DNA from: Saprospiraceae bacterium
GTDB lineage: Bacteria; Bacteroidota; Bacteroidia; Chitinophagales; Saprospiraceae
Direction of reading: 5' to 3'
Length of the DNA stretch: 64,000 nucleotides
NCBI GenBank assembly: GCA_028285545.1
Contig: JANQPA010000040.1
Span: forward strand, 186,001-250,000
Position numbers and translations under genes: made by a program. The first letter of the stretch is position 1; every line of letters starts with the position of its first letter. Positions 45,201 through 53,997 of this stretch are shown piece by piece. The notes under the pieces were generated by a model. It did not search any database, was not told the origin of the DNA, and saw only the letters and a program-made list of their open reading frames with translations.

Positions 45201-45617
45201 TATTTTGTCCTGATCGTAAGATAGTTAATTTATGAACAGCAATAATACAGCTTTTCTTAACTAATAATCAGTTTGTTTCGCTACTCTGTAGCTTTATTAT
45301 GGGCTCGCATTATTTACCGATGGCTTTCGCCATCGGCTTAAGTATGCCACCATTCCATGGCTTTAACTTTCCTAGGAATAACTAAACCATATGGGTAAGA
45401 AAAGTCTTTCTACCATTATCCTTATACCTTTTAGCAAAAAATTTCCTAAAAAACTCTTAAACCACTAGGACATTTTCCTTTCTTAATTGATATATAGATA
45501 GAAAAATGCTTATTTTATGTAGGCTAAAATCAAGTATATTCCAATTTTTTAATAAGATTTTTTTTTTGAGTAAGAATAATAAAAATTGGATTTTAGCAAA
45601 ATCAACAATATGATAAA
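45201..45617. other. Divergent intergenic region between CHAT and caspase genes
   Basis: About 417 bp without an ORF. It holds the hairpin CCGATGGC-TTTC-GCCATCGG (45317-45336), a degenerate period-7 stretch at about 45410-45434, and the AGGACATTTTCC element (45467-45478) facing the caspase gene. On the CHAT side only a partial match, AGGACAAAAT, is seen close to the gene. Confidence 0.6.
45467..45478 (+). promoter_or_regulatory. AGGACATTTTCC element upstream of the caspase gene
   Basis: Identical 12 bases and same orientation relative to the gene as at the sigma factor and Ig-repeat genes; here 139 bp before the ATG. Confidence 0.55.
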
Positions 45618-48600
45618 ATGAAAACACTTACTAACATATCCGTTTTTGCTCTTCTATTTTTTTATACATTCTCTTTTGCCCAGGATGAGATTGACCTCTT
45701 AGAAAATTGGGGATTTAAAGGCAGCAAATATACCTATGAAAAAATTCATAAAGTAATTGCCGCTACCAATGATTATGTTGTAGCAGTTGGTGAAACCTTA
45801 GGGGACAGCAAACAAGATTCCGACGGGCTTTTCCTCGTTCTCCATGCCAATAATGGTCAATTCAAACTCAGGAGTAAATTTGGAGGAAAAGGAAATCAGG
45901 CTTTTCATTCTGTTGTTCAAAATCATGATGGAACTTTTACCCTGGTAGGATACGACCAATCCAACCCAAGAGGCAATGCTCAGGGTTGGGTCCTTAAGCT
46001 TGATATCTCAGGAAATAATTTATATGAAGCCAATCCTCAAAGTTCTGCTACTGCCGATGCACGGCTTGTTGATGTAGCCATAAATCCTGAAGGAGATGTG
46101 TTAGCAGTTGGCTCACAAACAAGTAAACAATCCAGTAATGTTTGGATCGTAAATATAGGAAGGGATAGAATTAATAACAGTACTACTCTTAGTGAATCCA
46201 AACTAGCCAGAGTAAGTGGTATAACAGCCACACCAAGTGGGGAATTTGCTTTGTTAGGCTCTACAGATATTCAAAATCCTGAATATAAAGAGGATATCTG
46301 GGTGAAAAAAATAGATAAAAATGGACAAGACCGTTGGGGAGGAATCAAGTATTATGGAGGAAGAGGTTTCCAGGAAGGCATGGATATTACCTATACGTAC
46401 CAAAATGGTGGCTTCGCTATAATTGGTTCTACAAATGCCCAGACAGAAGGAAATCTGGATATGTGGTTGCTAAAAATAGATGATAATGGAGAATTGGAAT
46501 GGGACAAGAAATATGGAAAGCATAATGCTGATATCGGTCGTGCCATTACAGAATTATCCACCGGGGGCTTAGCTATTTTTGGCCAGACCTATTCCTTGCT
46601 GCCTAAAGCGCGAACTTCTACCCTACAATTGATCATTACGGATGAATATGGTAATCCACAAGATGATGGTGTCTATCCTATTATATATGAAGGAGAAGGA
46701 GGAGGAAATGAAATAGCTTTTTCTGTAGCTGAACTGCTAAGCAATGATAATGTAGTAATTGCGGGAACAATAGAACCAGAAAAAAAGAATGTCTTACCTG
46801 ATTCTTACCTGGGTGCTATAACCTATAAAAACCTGGAACCTAACTCCAATACTGGTGGGTCAGGAGTAGATCGATTTGGTAGTGAACTGAGCGGTACCAT
46901 TTCCTTTTCAGATGCTATTTTGATGGATGAAAATGGCAATAGCTTACTCGAAGCTAATGAAAGAGGTTATTTCGAAATGGAAGTCACCAATAATAAGCAA
47001 AAAGATCTTTATAATGTAAGCGCTACTATCGTTGGAAATTCCAGTCAATCCGAATTTGGTTATTGGAAAAAAGTGAAGGTGGGAGCTCTTAAGGCAGGAC
47101 AAAAGAAAAAGATTTATGTTCCTGTATATGCTCGCCAGGCCTTACCAGAAGGAACCTATCAGTTGGATATTAATGTGGATGTCAATGAAAGGTATGCAGC
47201 CTCTACTACGGCTTCTCTTAAATCAAATACTGCCGCTCGTGCCCTTTTAGTGGCTCAAAGACACGAATTTGTACCCGGAAGTGCTCCTAAACCAGGTCAG
47301 CCCATTCAGCTATATGTCAATTTAGTCAATAACGGAGAACTGGCTACCGAGCCAATGAGCGCTACTTTTGATTTACCTCAAGGCGTTAAGCCCAGAAGTT
47401 CAAAGACGGTGCAACTACCAGCTTTAAGACCAAAACAAACGCATAGAGTTTCCTTTTCTTTTGTCTATGACCAGAGTTTTAGAGGAAATGAAATCCTGGT
47501 ACTTTTTCAAACTCAGGGGCAGCGAGGCAGTTCTATCTTTGAAAGATATCCGCTTGCTATACAACCCGGTGCCATTACCCAAAATAACAACAGCAGAAAT
47601 ATGGGAGATATGATGGTTTGGATGTCTCATGACCCTGATGAAAAAGGTACTCGCACTTTTGCTACCAATAAGCGTGATGTAGATATTAAACTAAAGATTT
47701 TAACTACTCGTCAATTGGAGAAAAATAGAATTAGTGTTTACATCAACGGCAACAGACATCAGGGGCAAAAAATGGATGAGGTCAAACTTACTTCTGAGGG
47801 AAGCAGTGTTGATAGATATAATTATCAAAATAAATTGCGCCTAAAAGAAGGAGTCAATAAAGTAAGAGTAGTTTATCATGACGAAGATGGAGGTGATTTC
47901 GGTAGCGATGAATTGGTATTTGATTATTCACCAAAAGATAAGCCCAACCTTTTTGTATTATCCATTGGCGTTAAACACCAGGATTTGCAGTACACTGTAA
48001 AAGATGCCAAAGATTTTGCCAGAATGTATGGAGGGTTCCGAGACTCAAAAGACAGAAGAGTTTTTAGAAAAGTAGAAGTATTTGAGGTAACCGAAGATGA
48101 AATGACTACCGCTAATAATATCAAAGCTGCTTTCATTCGCTTAAGAAGAATGAACATCAAGGAAGGAGATTTAGTCGTCATCTTTATTTCCTCCCACGGT
48201 AAAGTCAATAATAATGGAGAATTCATTTTAATCCCATCTGATTATAATTCAGAGTTGGAAGAATTGTACTCTGTCAACTTTAAGGAAGATATTCTGAAAA
48301 AATTGAGAGTATTGGATGGTAACAAACTGGTCTTCATTGATGCATGTCACAGTGGAAGTGCTCTTTCTTCAGGCAGTCGCTCTATGCAGGATGCTGCAGC
48401 CAGCCAGATGCTGAATGGATTAATTCGTGCCTCTTCCGGTCTTGAAATCATCGCTTCTTGTGGCGATAACGAATATTCTTATGAGGATAAAAAATGGGGC
48501 AACGGTGCTTTCACCAAGTCAATCCTGGAAGCCTTCAGAAATGAAACCGTGGATGTAGGTAATGGCAAAAAAATCAGAGCTGATATATTTAACGAAAATA

Positions 48601-48788
48601 ATGGCATTAAGGACAATGGCAAAGACGGTGTGATTACCATCGAGGAATTAAAACTGTTCATCCAGCAAAGAGTCCCTTATCTGGTTAAAACAACCAAGGT
48701 AGCACCTCCTACTGAGCAGCGTCCTTCAAATAAGAGTACGGATCTTTTACCGAAGGAGATGGGGATATTTGTTGTACCGCAGAACTAG
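45618..48788 (+). CDS. Exported beta-propeller / CARDB-like / caspase (peptidase C14) protein
   Basis: 1056 aa. Signal peptide MKTLTNISVFALLFFYTFSFAQ. Residues 30-400 are propeller-type repeats (GGFAIIGSTNAQTEG, DMWLLKIDDNGELEWDKKYG). Two CARDB/Ig-like domains follow (about 425-660), a further beta domain (about 670-765), then the caspase domain (about 770-1020). The catalytic dyad is intact: His860 in FISSHGK and Cys910 in FIDACHSG. Near the C-terminus, DNGKDGVITIEE (about 999-1010) matches an EF-hand calcium loop, as calcium-dependent metacaspases would need. Expected in the periplasm or at the surface. Divergent from the TPR-CHAT gene and preceded by the AGGACATTTTCC element. Confidence 0.85.
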   Translation: MKTLTNISVFALLFFYTFSFAQDEIDLLENWGFKGSKYTYEKIHKVIAATNDYVVAVGETLGDSKQDSDGLFLVLHANNGQFKLRSKFGGKGNQAFHSVVQNHDGTFTLVGYDQSNPRGNAQGWVLKLDISGNNLYEANPQSSATADARLVDVAINPEGDVLAVGSQTSKQSSNVWIVNIGRDRINNSTTLSESKLARVSGITATPSGEFALLGSTDIQNPEYKEDIWVKKIDKNGQDRWGGIKYYGGRGFQEGMDITYTYQNGGFAIIGSTNAQTEGNLDMWLLKIDDNGELEWDKKYGKHNADIGRAITELSTGGLAIFGQTYSLLPKARTSTLQLIITDEYGNPQDDGVYPIIYEGEGGGNEIAFSVAELLSNDNVVIAGTIEPEKKNVLPDSYLGAITYKNLEPNSNTGGSGVDRFGSELSGTISFSDAILMDENGNSLLEANERGYFEMEVTNNKQKDLYNVSATIVGNSSQSEFGYWKKVKVGALKAGQKKKIYVPVYARQALPEGTYQLDINVDVNERYAASTTASLKSNTAARALLVAQRHEFVPGSAPKPGQPIQLYVNLVNNGELATEPMSATFDLPQGVKPRSSKTVQLPALRPKQTHRVSFSFVYDQSFRGNEILVLFQTQGQRGSSIFERYPLAIQPGAITQNNNSRNMGDMMVWMSHDPDEKGTRTFATNKRDVDIKLKILTTRQLEKNRISVYINGNRHQGQKMDEVKLTSEGSSVDRYNYQNKLRLKEGVNKVRVVYHDEDGGDFGSDELVFDYSPKDKPNLFVLSIGVKHQDLQYTVKDAKDFARMYGGFRDSKDRRVFRKVEVFEVTEDEMTTANNIKAAFIRLRRMNIKEGDLVVIFISSHGKVNNNGEFILIPSDYNSELEELYSVNFKEDILKKLRVLDGNKLVFIDACHSGSALSSGSRSMQDAAASQMLNGLIRASSGLEIIASCGDNEYSYEDKKWGNGAFTKSILEAFRNETVDVGNGKKIRADIFNENNGIKDNGKDGVITIEELKLFIQQRVPYLVKTTKVAPPTEQRPSNKSTDLLPKEMGIFVVPQN

Positions 48789-48844
48789 ATTTTTGATAAA
48801 TTTTTGGTGGCCATGGCCACCAAAAATTTATCAAAAATCTAGTT
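48783..48844. terminator. 62-bp perfect palindrome containing both stop codons
   Basis: Arms of 31 bp (48783-48813 and 48814-48844) without a loop; centre GGTGGCCATGGCCACC. The stop of the caspase gene (48786-48788) and that of the convergent TPR gene (48839-48841) are inside it. Confidence 0.85.
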
Positions 48845-50278
48845 TGCAGTTCGGATTCTTGTACTTCTTTGTATCCAGCACCCTACAAAAAAGCTATCAC
48901 CTGATTTAAGATTTCTTTGAAATACATCTTCTTTTTTAGGCATATACTGCGCATATTGTCCGATCCATTTATTGGCTTCACTAGCCGCCTCTGGATCTAC
49001 CTGCTTGGCTTTATTCCACATATCAATGGCAGGCCAAACTACAATTTGACTATCCCAGCCACGTCCAGGGCCACATAAGGGGCCACTTGAAGCATACAAA
49101 CGACCAATGTGCAAATAAGGCTCTCCCCAATTGGGGCGCACCTCAGCAGCGTCTAAAGCATACTTTCTGGACTTGGAAAAATCCCGAAGGTGGGCCTGAT
49201 AGATTTTTGCAACAATCAATAAAAACTGGCCTTTTTTCTCCATATCTTCTGCATTGCCAGCCGCTTCAAGGAAGCCATCTACCGCACATTGGTAATCGGC
49301 TTCTTTTAAACAGTTATAAGCAAGCTTAGCTGGGCCTACTGTTTCTACCACACAGTGTTCGTTACCGGCTCTGATCAATTCTTTAAATCGTTCATCAACT
49401 TCTTCACACATACCCCATTTCAAGCGGGAATAAACGGTGCGAATTACATCACAGTCATCCTGTGCAGCTAAAAAGTCAGGATAGTATTTGTCCATATAAT
49501 AATCACAATCATAAAAGCCTTTGACCGTTTCGAAGTACTGAAGTCTGTTAGGGGCATATTCCTCAATAATTTTCCAGCGTTCACAAGCTACCCCTTCGCA
49601 TTCCGAAAGACCTTCTTTAATGATACCTCGTATCTGTTGTTCATATTTTTTCGCTTCCTCATCACTTATTTTCCCCTGAGAATGTCTTTCAACCAGAAGA
49701 GCCGTAAATGGATTGACAGCAAAATCAGGCGTCTTTAAGCCATCCATGTCAAAAGATTTCTTAAATAAGGCAAAAACCTCATCTTTGGTGGCTCTGTCCT
49801 GATATTTATAATAAAGATCAAAAGCTTTTCTGGCGGGAATATATCCCCCTTCAGAATAACATTCATCAATTTCATCGTACAAACGAAAGATATTATCGAT
49901 GTATTCCTTTTTCTTAGCCTCATCTGGATTTTGGGTCAGATAATGCTGATAAAAACGAATACCATCTGCGTAAACAGTATTTCTTTGGCCGTCTGCAGCA
50001 GGTGCTACGGCATATACCTCTTTCCATAATTCATAGGCTTGATCCCATTGGCGTGCTTTAATAAAATCCCGATAGATTACGTATTTATCAGTTATCCCAT
50101 CTGGATCAGGAGCATCCGTAAATTTAGGGCAAGGGCTCAGGTTGGCATTTTCTTCAGGTTTAGGTGTGGGATTTTCTACCACCTCTGGTTGTGTTACTTC
50201 TTGGGTAGTTTTAGGTGAACAGGCTGCAATAAAAATTAAGACAAGGAATCCAATCAGGTGTAACTTTTCCCATTTCAT
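48839..50278 (-). CDS. TPR lipoprotein, paralogue of the next gene
   Basis: 479 aa. Lipobox IFIAAC with Cys20, a Pro/Glu linker (about 25-47) and a helical domain with TPR-like units (YELWKEVYAVAPAADGQR, GKSRKYALDAAEVRPNW-like). It shares with the 50486 protein the segment APAADGQR, the late GEPYLHIGRLYASS / GRPYMLIGDMYAAS region and the end motif KKEDVFQR / GCWI. About ten conserved Cys suggest disulfides. It follows the paralogue by 207 bp with two hairpins between. Envelope protein, specific role unknown. Confidence 0.72.
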   Translation of the reverse strand: MKWEKLHLIGFLVLIFIAACSPKTTQEVTQPEVVENPTPKPEENANLSPCPKFTDAPDPDGITDKYVIYRDFIKARQWDQAYELWKEVYAVAPAADGQRNTVYADGIRFYQHYLTQNPDEAKKKEYIDNIFRLYDEIDECYSEGGYIPARKAFDLYYKYQDRATKDEVFALFKKSFDMDGLKTPDFAVNPFTALLVERHSQGKISDEEAKKYEQQIRGIIKEGLSECEGVACERWKIIEEYAPNRLQYFETVKGFYDCDYYMDKYYPDFLAAQDDCDVIRTVYSRLKWGMCEEVDERFKELIRAGNEHCVVETVGPAKLAYNCLKEADYQCAVDGFLEAAGNAEDMEKKGQFLLIVAKIYQAHLRDFSKSRKYALDAAEVRPNWGEPYLHIGRLYASSGPLCGPGRGWDSQIVVWPAIDMWNKAKQVDPEAASEANKWIGQYAQYMPKKEDVFQRNLKSGDSFFVGCWIQRSTRIRTAN

Positions 50279-50341
50279 AATAGAACCATTTTAAATTATA
50301 GACTTAAGGAAGAAAATAAGCAGGTTGGCAAAATTAAGTTA

Positions 50342-50375
50342 AGAATTGAGGGCGGCGGTCGCCGCCTTCAATTCT
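50342..50375. terminator. GC-rich hairpin between TPR paralogues
   Basis: 16-bp stem (50342-50357 with 50360-50375) with one G-T mismatch, centre GGGCGGCG-GT-CGCCGCC. Flanks AAATTAA/TTTAATT extend the pairing imperfectly. Confidence 0.65.
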
Positions 50376-50418
50376 AATTTAATTTTGTCGGTGTACTCAT
50401 TTCATATTTAAACGAATA

Positions 50419-50452
50419 AGCCTCGTTCACAACCAAAGTTATGAACGAGGCT
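50419..50452 (-). terminator. Hairpin terminator after the TPR gene
   Basis: 11-bp stem, 50419-50429 (AGCCTCGTTCA) with 50442-50452, 12-nt loop; 34 bp downstream of the stop of the 50486 gene on the minus strand. Confidence 0.65.
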
Positions 50453-50485
50453 CATAAATATAATTATATAAAAATCATTTTCGGT

Positions 50486-51910
50486 TTATTGATGGCGAAC
50501 TTTAACGGTTTCACCAATCCAGCAAGCAACTCTTACGGGGGTTCCTACTTTAAGACTCCTTTGGAAGACATCCTCTTTTGTAGGCATTGAACCACGGTAT
50601 AATCCAATCTTTCTGTTGGCCTCTTCAGCGACATCGGAATCGATGGACTTAGCATAGCTGTATTTGTCAATAGCAGCAATTACGGCAAGACCTCTGCTAT
50701 AACCATCGTTACCGCAAGTTCTACTAGAGGCAGCATACATATCGCCAATTAGCATATAGGGGCGTCCCCATCCATCTCTAAGACTGGCAGCTTTTTTAGC
50801 AAACTCTCTGGCTCCACGTTTGTTTTCTAATTTTCTATACTGGATAGATGCAATTCCAAAATAGTATTCAGCCTGCTTATCCTTATCACCTTCTTCCTCA
50901 GCTTTAGAAATAGCTTCTTCGTATAAGCTAATTGCTTCCTCAAACTTACCCTCATCATAAGCACGTTTTGCTGCCACACCAGGATTATTAGCAAGGAATT
51001 CTGCCTCCAATGCAGCATTTACTTCCGATGCCTTAGCCTCATATTTTCCTTTCAAATCCATCATGAAAGTAGCAGAAGTATCACATCCTTGAATTCTCAA
51101 CTTATTATAAGCATATTTTAACACTTCTAAATCCTCAGGATTCTTTTCAACTTCAGGAAGCAATTTGCCCTTGAAATATTCACAGTCAAAAATTTCATCC
51201 TCAATAGGCTTGAAGTGGCTATTCATACGTGCTTTTGAAGATTCGTAATAAGCTTTGTACTGGCCACCTGCTTCAATACTCTTATCAGCAATTTCATTAA
51301 GTCTTAAGAAAATCTCTCTGGCTTTTAATTGCTCCATTTTTTTATTCTGGTAGAGGTATACTACCAATTGCCCATAAGGCTCAAAAACCAGGTATTCAGT
51401 TTTGTCGCCGGCCTTTTCTACTGCTTCAGCAAAAGCATCGGCTGTAGTTTGACGATATCCATAAAATGGAGAGTAAAACATATCGAATGCTTTACGACCA
51501 TAAAGAGCGGCAGCAGCTTTCGGAAAGCATTGAATTTGTTGGTCATACAAAGACAGAATTGTCTCTGTATACTCCTTCTTCTTAGCTTCATCTGTTTCCT
51601 TTTCGAGCATGGCCTTGTATAACTTTCTACCATCCATATAATGGAATGGGCGTTGGCCATCTGCTGCGGGAGCTATTTCATAGGCGGTTTTCCAATTGTC
51701 AAAGGCCATAGAAAAGTTCTCTGCGTCCATTTTAGAAAGGTCAGCAGGTTGTTTTCCTTTAACAATTCCGCGATAAATAACGTGAGCATTTTCAGCATCA
51801 CTCTGTTTTGGGTTATCGACCCAAGTGTCACACTGTGCATATCCTGTTAAAGAAAGTCCAGTGAAAAACATAAATGCAAAAGCAAGTTTAAGTAGCTTTT
51901 TCATGATCAA
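50486..51910 (-). CDS. Exported TPR protein of the coaX operon
   Basis: 474 aa. Signal peptide KKLLKLAFAFMFFTGLSLTGYAQC; starts at 51910 (ATGA overlap with the upstream barrel gene) or at the ATG two codons later are both possible. TPR units are clear in the C-terminal half (AYDEGKFEEAISLYEEAISKA, YYFGIASIQYRKLENKRGAR). Barrel plus TPR protein after coaX is an order I know from other Bacteroidota, where these proteins are envelope components. No enzymatic motif. Confidence 0.78.
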   Translation of the reverse strand: MIMKKLLKLAFAFMFFTGLSLTGYAQCDTWVDNPKQSDAENAHVIYRGIVKGKQPADLSKMDAENFSMAFDNWKTAYEIAPAADGQRPFHYMDGRKLYKAMLEKETDEAKKKEYTETILSLYDQQIQCFPKAAAALYGRKAFDMFYSPFYGYRQTTADAFAEAVEKAGDKTEYLVFEPYGQLVVYLYQNKKMEQLKAREIFLRLNEIADKSIEAGGQYKAYYESSKARMNSHFKPIEDEIFDCEYFKGKLLPEVEKNPEDLEVLKYAYNKLRIQGCDTSATFMMDLKGKYEAKASEVNAALEAEFLANNPGVAAKRAYDEGKFEEAISLYEEAISKAEEEGDKDKQAEYYFGIASIQYRKLENKRGAREFAKKAASLRDGWGRPYMLIGDMYAASSRTCGNDGYSRGLAVIAAIDKYSYAKSIDSDVAEEANRKIGLYRGSMPTKEDVFQRSLKVGTPVRVACWIGETVKVRHQ

Positions 51911-53274
51911 TTGAATTTGCGTTTAAAGAACCATGAATTATCATTCAGAGCAAAACCAAACGTCAATTTAACGTAAGTTTCTTTTAATATATCGGACACC
52001 CCAAATTGTCCTAACTCGAATGCAATATCAAAATAAGAAATGGTTTCCCTGGGCTTAATCATTGGCAAACCAAATCCGATAGTAAGTCCATAATTTTCTA
52101 GTTGTTGGCCATTAAAGACCCGAGGGTCCGTACCATAAAAAGCACCAAATCGGTACCTAACCTTATCGAAATAACTATTAAACGAAAAGATATTGGGTAC
52201 ATATTCTCCTCCAAAGGCCAGGCGCCAGGTATCAGAGTAATTTGCCGGTAAGCCTTCACTCCGATAATTAGACCACATTCCCATACTGTATTCTATACCT
52301 AATCGCAATTGATTGACCTTTTCAAAGGTCACTCCTACACTAAATTCGGCTGGAAGTACTGCCTGACGTAATACATCCGATTGGTCGAATAGTGTATCAA
52401 CATCTCCAAGTATAAAATTATCTCTTCTTTGGAAACTTGAACCATTGGTGGTAAAATAATTGGTTCCTCTTCCTCTAAGACCGAAAATCAAGCGTTTAAT
52501 TTCACCTGCTCTGACCCGGTTGGAACTTTCTTCTATTTCATTTAATGGCAACTCATACATGAGCCCAGCATCCCATAACCAGCCTCCTACACTGACTTCA
52601 TCCTGAAATTCCGTAGAATAGGATATAGACAAGCTATCAAAATCAATACGTCGACTATTGGTAAGCTTGCCAAAAATGGCTCCAATGTTAAATCCAGCAG
52701 CAAAATTTTTATATCGAAGGCCATTCCCCCAAGTCAATTTATAAGTGCTTCCACTTCCCTTAAAAGAGTTGACCGTGGTTCCTACTTCAGGAACTTCGAT
52801 ATCCGTAAGTATGTCATACCCTACTGTGGTAAAAGGACGTAAGCTAAAACTCATTCCTATTCCCAGTGGAGTCTGATCTCTATCTAAAACTTTATTAATC
52901 GGATTGATAAGTGGAAAGCCCAAGGCAAGGTAATTAAGATTTCCTGTCCAGACATTTTCATTATTATTGGGCTCACTTAAAGCAGCATATCTTGCTGAAA
53001 GACCTACCTCAAAAGAGGTAACTTGAAGAAAACCTAAGGTGGCAGGGTTTCCAAAATTCAGATGAAATTGATCTGGCATTGCCGTAGTTAAACCCGCCAT
53101 ACCTGCCTGCATAGCACTATACTGATCAGCAAAATTCCCAAGGCCAAATCGCGAAAAGGGCGAGTTATTGGTAGGGTTAATCAATAGGTTCTGCCCCATC
53201 ATACTCACACACAATCCTGAGAATATTACTAAAGCACCAAAAAATCTATTCCAATTGCTTGGCATTATAGTCAA
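51907..53274 (-). CDS. Outer-membrane barrel protein (FadL/OmpP1-like, Bacteroidota)
   Basis: 455 aa. Signal peptide ending SMMGQ; ATG codons at residues 1 and 4 possible. The mature start NSPFSRFGLGNFADQYSAMQAGMAGL and NFGNPATLGF are typical of the Bacteroidota family related to FadL/OmpP1 transport barrels. Strands rich in aromatic and Gly residues follow, ending YVKLTFGFALNDNSWFFKRKFN. It overlaps coaX by 29 bp at its start and the TPR gene by 4 bp at its end, so the three are translationally coupled. Confidence 0.78.
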   Translation of the reverse strand: MTIMPSNWNRFFGALVIFSGLCVSMMGQNLLINPTNNSPFSRFGLGNFADQYSAMQAGMAGLTTAMPDQFHLNFGNPATLGFLQVTSFEVGLSARYAALSEPNNNENVWTGNLNYLALGFPLINPINKVLDRDQTPLGIGMSFSLRPFTTVGYDILTDIEVPEVGTTVNSFKGSGSTYKLTWGNGLRYKNFAAGFNIGAIFGKLTNSRRIDFDSLSISYSTEFQDEVSVGGWLWDAGLMYELPLNEIEESSNRVRAGEIKRLIFGLRGRGTNYFTTNGSSFQRRDNFILGDVDTLFDQSDVLRQAVLPAEFSVGVTFEKVNQLRLGIEYSMGMWSNYRSEGLPANYSDTWRLAFGGEYVPNIFSFNSYFDKVRYRFGAFYGTDPRVFNGQQLENYGLTIGFGLPMIKPRETISYFDIAFELGQFGVSDILKETYVKLTFGFALNDNSWFFKRKFN

Positions 53275-53980
53275 GTATTTTGTTTAGACCGCTTAGGACT
53301 AAATCGTGATTCACAAATATCTTTCTTTTCAATTTTTTTGCCAAAAAATCTGCGTCTCCTCCCGTTAAAATAACGTTAATTGATTCAAATTTTTGCTCGC
53401 TTCTGTTACAAAACGACTCAATTTCAAAAATTGCTCCCCATTGGGCACCATTTTTTAAGGCTGAACTCGTATCATAACCTATCCAATTTTCTGTTTCTCC
53501 AATAGCCATTTTTGGAAGTTTTGCCGTAAAATAATGCATGGCTTCCAAACGCATGGATATTCCAGGTGAAATATTGCCTCCTTTATAATGCCCATTTGCA
53601 CTAATCAGATCAAAGGTAATACAAGTTCCGGCATCTATTACCAGATTGGATTCATTTGGAAATAAATGATGTGCACCTACCACTGCAGCCAAACGATCCA
53701 GTCCAAGTGTTTCTGGCGTTCGATACTCATTGACTATAGGTATAGGCGTCTTGGCAGTTAGATGAACAAAATAATAATTCTCATCAAAATATTGAAGCAA
53801 TTGATCCTTAGGAATTGCTCCTACACTAGATAAGATGATATTTTCGACGTTATGGTTGGTTACCGTTTTCATAATTTTTTCCGTCGATTCATCTTGTAAC
53901 ACCTGCTTTTCAACTATTTCCCCATCCTCAAACCAGGCTAACTTCCATCGGGTATTTCCTATATCAATGGCCAAATTCAT
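53246..53980 (-). CDS. coaX: Type III pantothenate kinase
   Basis: 244 aa, normal CoaX length. It phosphorylates pantothenate, the first step of coenzyme A synthesis. ASKHA-fold motifs: LAIDIGNTRWKLA (P-loop-like, residues 3-15), LGLDRLAAVVGAHH (about 93-106) and LVIDAGTCITFD (about 112-123) with the catalytic and phosphate-binding aspartates. 17 bp downstream of purH and overlapping the barrel gene. Confidence 0.94.
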   Translation of the reverse strand: MNLAIDIGNTRWKLAWFEDGEIVEKQVLQDESTEKIMKTVTNHNVENIILSSVGAIPKDQLLQYFDENYYFVHLTAKTPIPIVNEYRTPETLGLDRLAAVVGAHHLFPNESNLVIDAGTCITFDLISANGHYKGGNISPGISMRLEAMHYFTAKLPKMAIGETENWIGYDTSSALKNGAQWGAIFEIESFCNRSEQKFESINVILTGGDADFLAKKLKRKIFVNHDLVLSGLNKILDYNAKQLE

Positions 53981-53997
53981 GAATAGGTGCTTTCTGA

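Noticed and set aside
45317-45336. Shared word GCCATCGG in the 3457 palindrome and the 45317 hairpin taken as a mobile element end
   Set aside because: Only 8 bases are shared, flanks are unrelated, and there is no target duplication or transposase.
32418-48788. The CHAT/caspase locus considered as a phage-defence island
   Set aside because: The effectors have signal peptides, no nucleic-acid-sensing or nuclease gene is present, and there is no integrase or tRNA boundary; an envelope role fits better.
51907-53274. Barrel protein considered as PorV or another type IX component
   Set aside because: Sequence features fit the FadL/OmpP1-like barrel found after coaX; I see no PorV-specific motif.
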